Positions 5,932 through 6,535 of a stretch of 6,535 nt of DNA are shown piece by piece. The notes under the pieces were generated by a model. It was not told where the DNA came from, made no database searches, and worked only from the letters and a program-made list of their open reading frames with translations. The DNA comes from Woeseiaceae bacterium. GTDB lineage: Bacteria; Pseudomonadota; Gammaproteobacteria; Steroidobacterales; Woeseiaceae. A program made the translations under genes and the position numbers. How positions within the stretch are numbered: position 1 is the first letter of the stretch; every line of letters begins with the position of its first letter. The stretch lies in NCBI GenBank assembly GCA_013138675.1, contig WTCH01000271.1, forward strand, positions 1 to 6,535, given 5' to 3'.

Positions 5932-6535
5932 ATGGCTTGCGAAACGCATTGTTGTCACAGCGAAGCTGCCGAAGATCGGGGTATACCCCCGCTCGGCCGC
6001 AAACTCAAGATTGTGGGTGGATTATTCCTTGCAGTTCTGCTGCTGTCGTTCATTCCTGCTCTCTCCGCACTCAATGAGAGCCTGCTCGAGTACCTGAAAA
6101 TCGTCTGGTGGGCGGTCGCGCTGGGCCTCGTTCTCGGTGGCGTAATCGACTACTTCGTGCCCGACGGTTTCATCATGCGATTCCTTGGCCAGCGCCGTAA
6201 ACGCACGCTCATCTACTCGGTCGTCGCCGGATTCCTGATGACCGCCTGCTCGCACGGCATACTCGCGATCGCGATCCAGCTCTATAAGAAAGGCGCCAGC
6301 GTACCCGCCGTCATTACGTTCCTTCTTGCTTCGCCCTGGGCCAATCTGCCGATGACCATCCTGATGTTCGGCTTCTTCGGCATCAAGGCGTTCTACATCG
6401 TATTCGGTGCCATGGCCATCGCGCTGACCACCGGCCTGATCTTCATGGGCCTTGATCAGCTGGGATGGATTGAGGGCTCGTCGGAAGCCGCGGATCCGCA
6501 GGACGTGTCCTGGGACCGCCTCAAGAATTTCGAAC
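5932..6535 (+). CDS. Permease of the ArsP_1 (PF03773) type, 3' end outside the window
   Basis: The frame is open from ATG 5932 to the window end (201 codons seen, no stop). After a Cys/His-rich start, MACETHCCHSE, come hydrophobic segments at about 27-45, 55-76, 93-117, 123-149 and 153-175. The blocks VVAGFLMTACSHGILAIA (97-114) and VITFLLASPWANLPMTIL (127-144) are characteristic of this permease family. The TACSHG block occupies the place of the cysteine-rich CSCG motif of other members, and SPWANLP that of the LASP-type motif. Inner-membrane location is expected. Some family members export organoarsenicals, but most are uncharacterised and the substrate here is unknown. The soluble stretch from about 181 is probably a cytoplasmic or periplasmic loop before the second half. 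It is transcribed divergently from the operon with 71 nt between start codons. No good Shine-Dalgarno precedes the ATG. Confidence 0.88.
   Translation, partial: MACETHCCHSEAAEDRGIPPLGRKLKIVGGLFLAVLLLSFIPALSALNESLLEYLKIVWWAVALGLVLGGVIDYFVPDGFIMRFLGQRRKRTLIYSVVAGFLMTACSHGILAIAIQLYKKGASVPAVITFLLASPWANLPMTILMFGFFGIKAFYIVFGAMAIALTTGLIFMGLDQLGWIEGSSEAADPQDVSWDRLKNFE

Noticed and set aside
6022..6255. Minus-strand frame of 77 codons near the right end
   Set aside because: It is antisense to the permease, whose membrane segments and family blocks read continuously on the plus strand.

Overview
The window comes from a bacterial chromosome of moderate-to-high GC with very tight gene packing. The gene families and their style suggest a Gram-negative proteobacterium, plausibly a marine or environmental gammaproteobacterium. 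That placement is inference: there is no rRNA or other taxonomic marker here. I see no mobile element, tRNA, CRISPR array or phage gene.

Layout. Positions 1-173 are non-coding. They hold an imperfect palindrome at the very edge (1-37), a related single arm (80-89) and a perfect 26-bp palindrome (135-160) that looks like a transcription terminator. Positions 174-5860 are one compact minus-strand gene cluster. In transcription order it encodes a two-part glyoxalase/VOC-fold protein, a DAO-family FAD-dependent oxidoreductase, a class III PLP aminotransferase, an Asp/Glu-racemase-family protein, a fold-type II PLP lyase (D-cysteine desulfhydrase / L-cysteate sulfo-lyase group) and a DUF1697 protein. 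Junctions are 11 nt apart, 4-nt ATGA overlap, ATGA overlap, 6 nt apart, ATGA overlap. The terminator begins 13 nt past the last stop codon, so this is very likely one transcript. A sigma70-like promoter at 5885-5913 with a palindrome in its spacer sits just upstream. From 5932 to the window end a permease of the ArsP_1 type is divergently transcribed; it is cut off by the edge.

How the genes may work together. An FAD amine/amino-acid oxidase, an aminotransferase, a racemase and a sulfur- or amino-group-removing PLP lyase in one operon look like a catabolic or salvage route for an amino acid or amine, possibly a D-amino acid or a sulfur/sulfonate amino acid such as cysteate. The substrate cannot be read from the sequence. 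The cluster in the window has no transporter of its own and no regulator, and I do not recognise it as a described pathway. It is the most interesting item here. The divergent permease has a Cys/His-rich N-terminus and probably belongs to a separate function.
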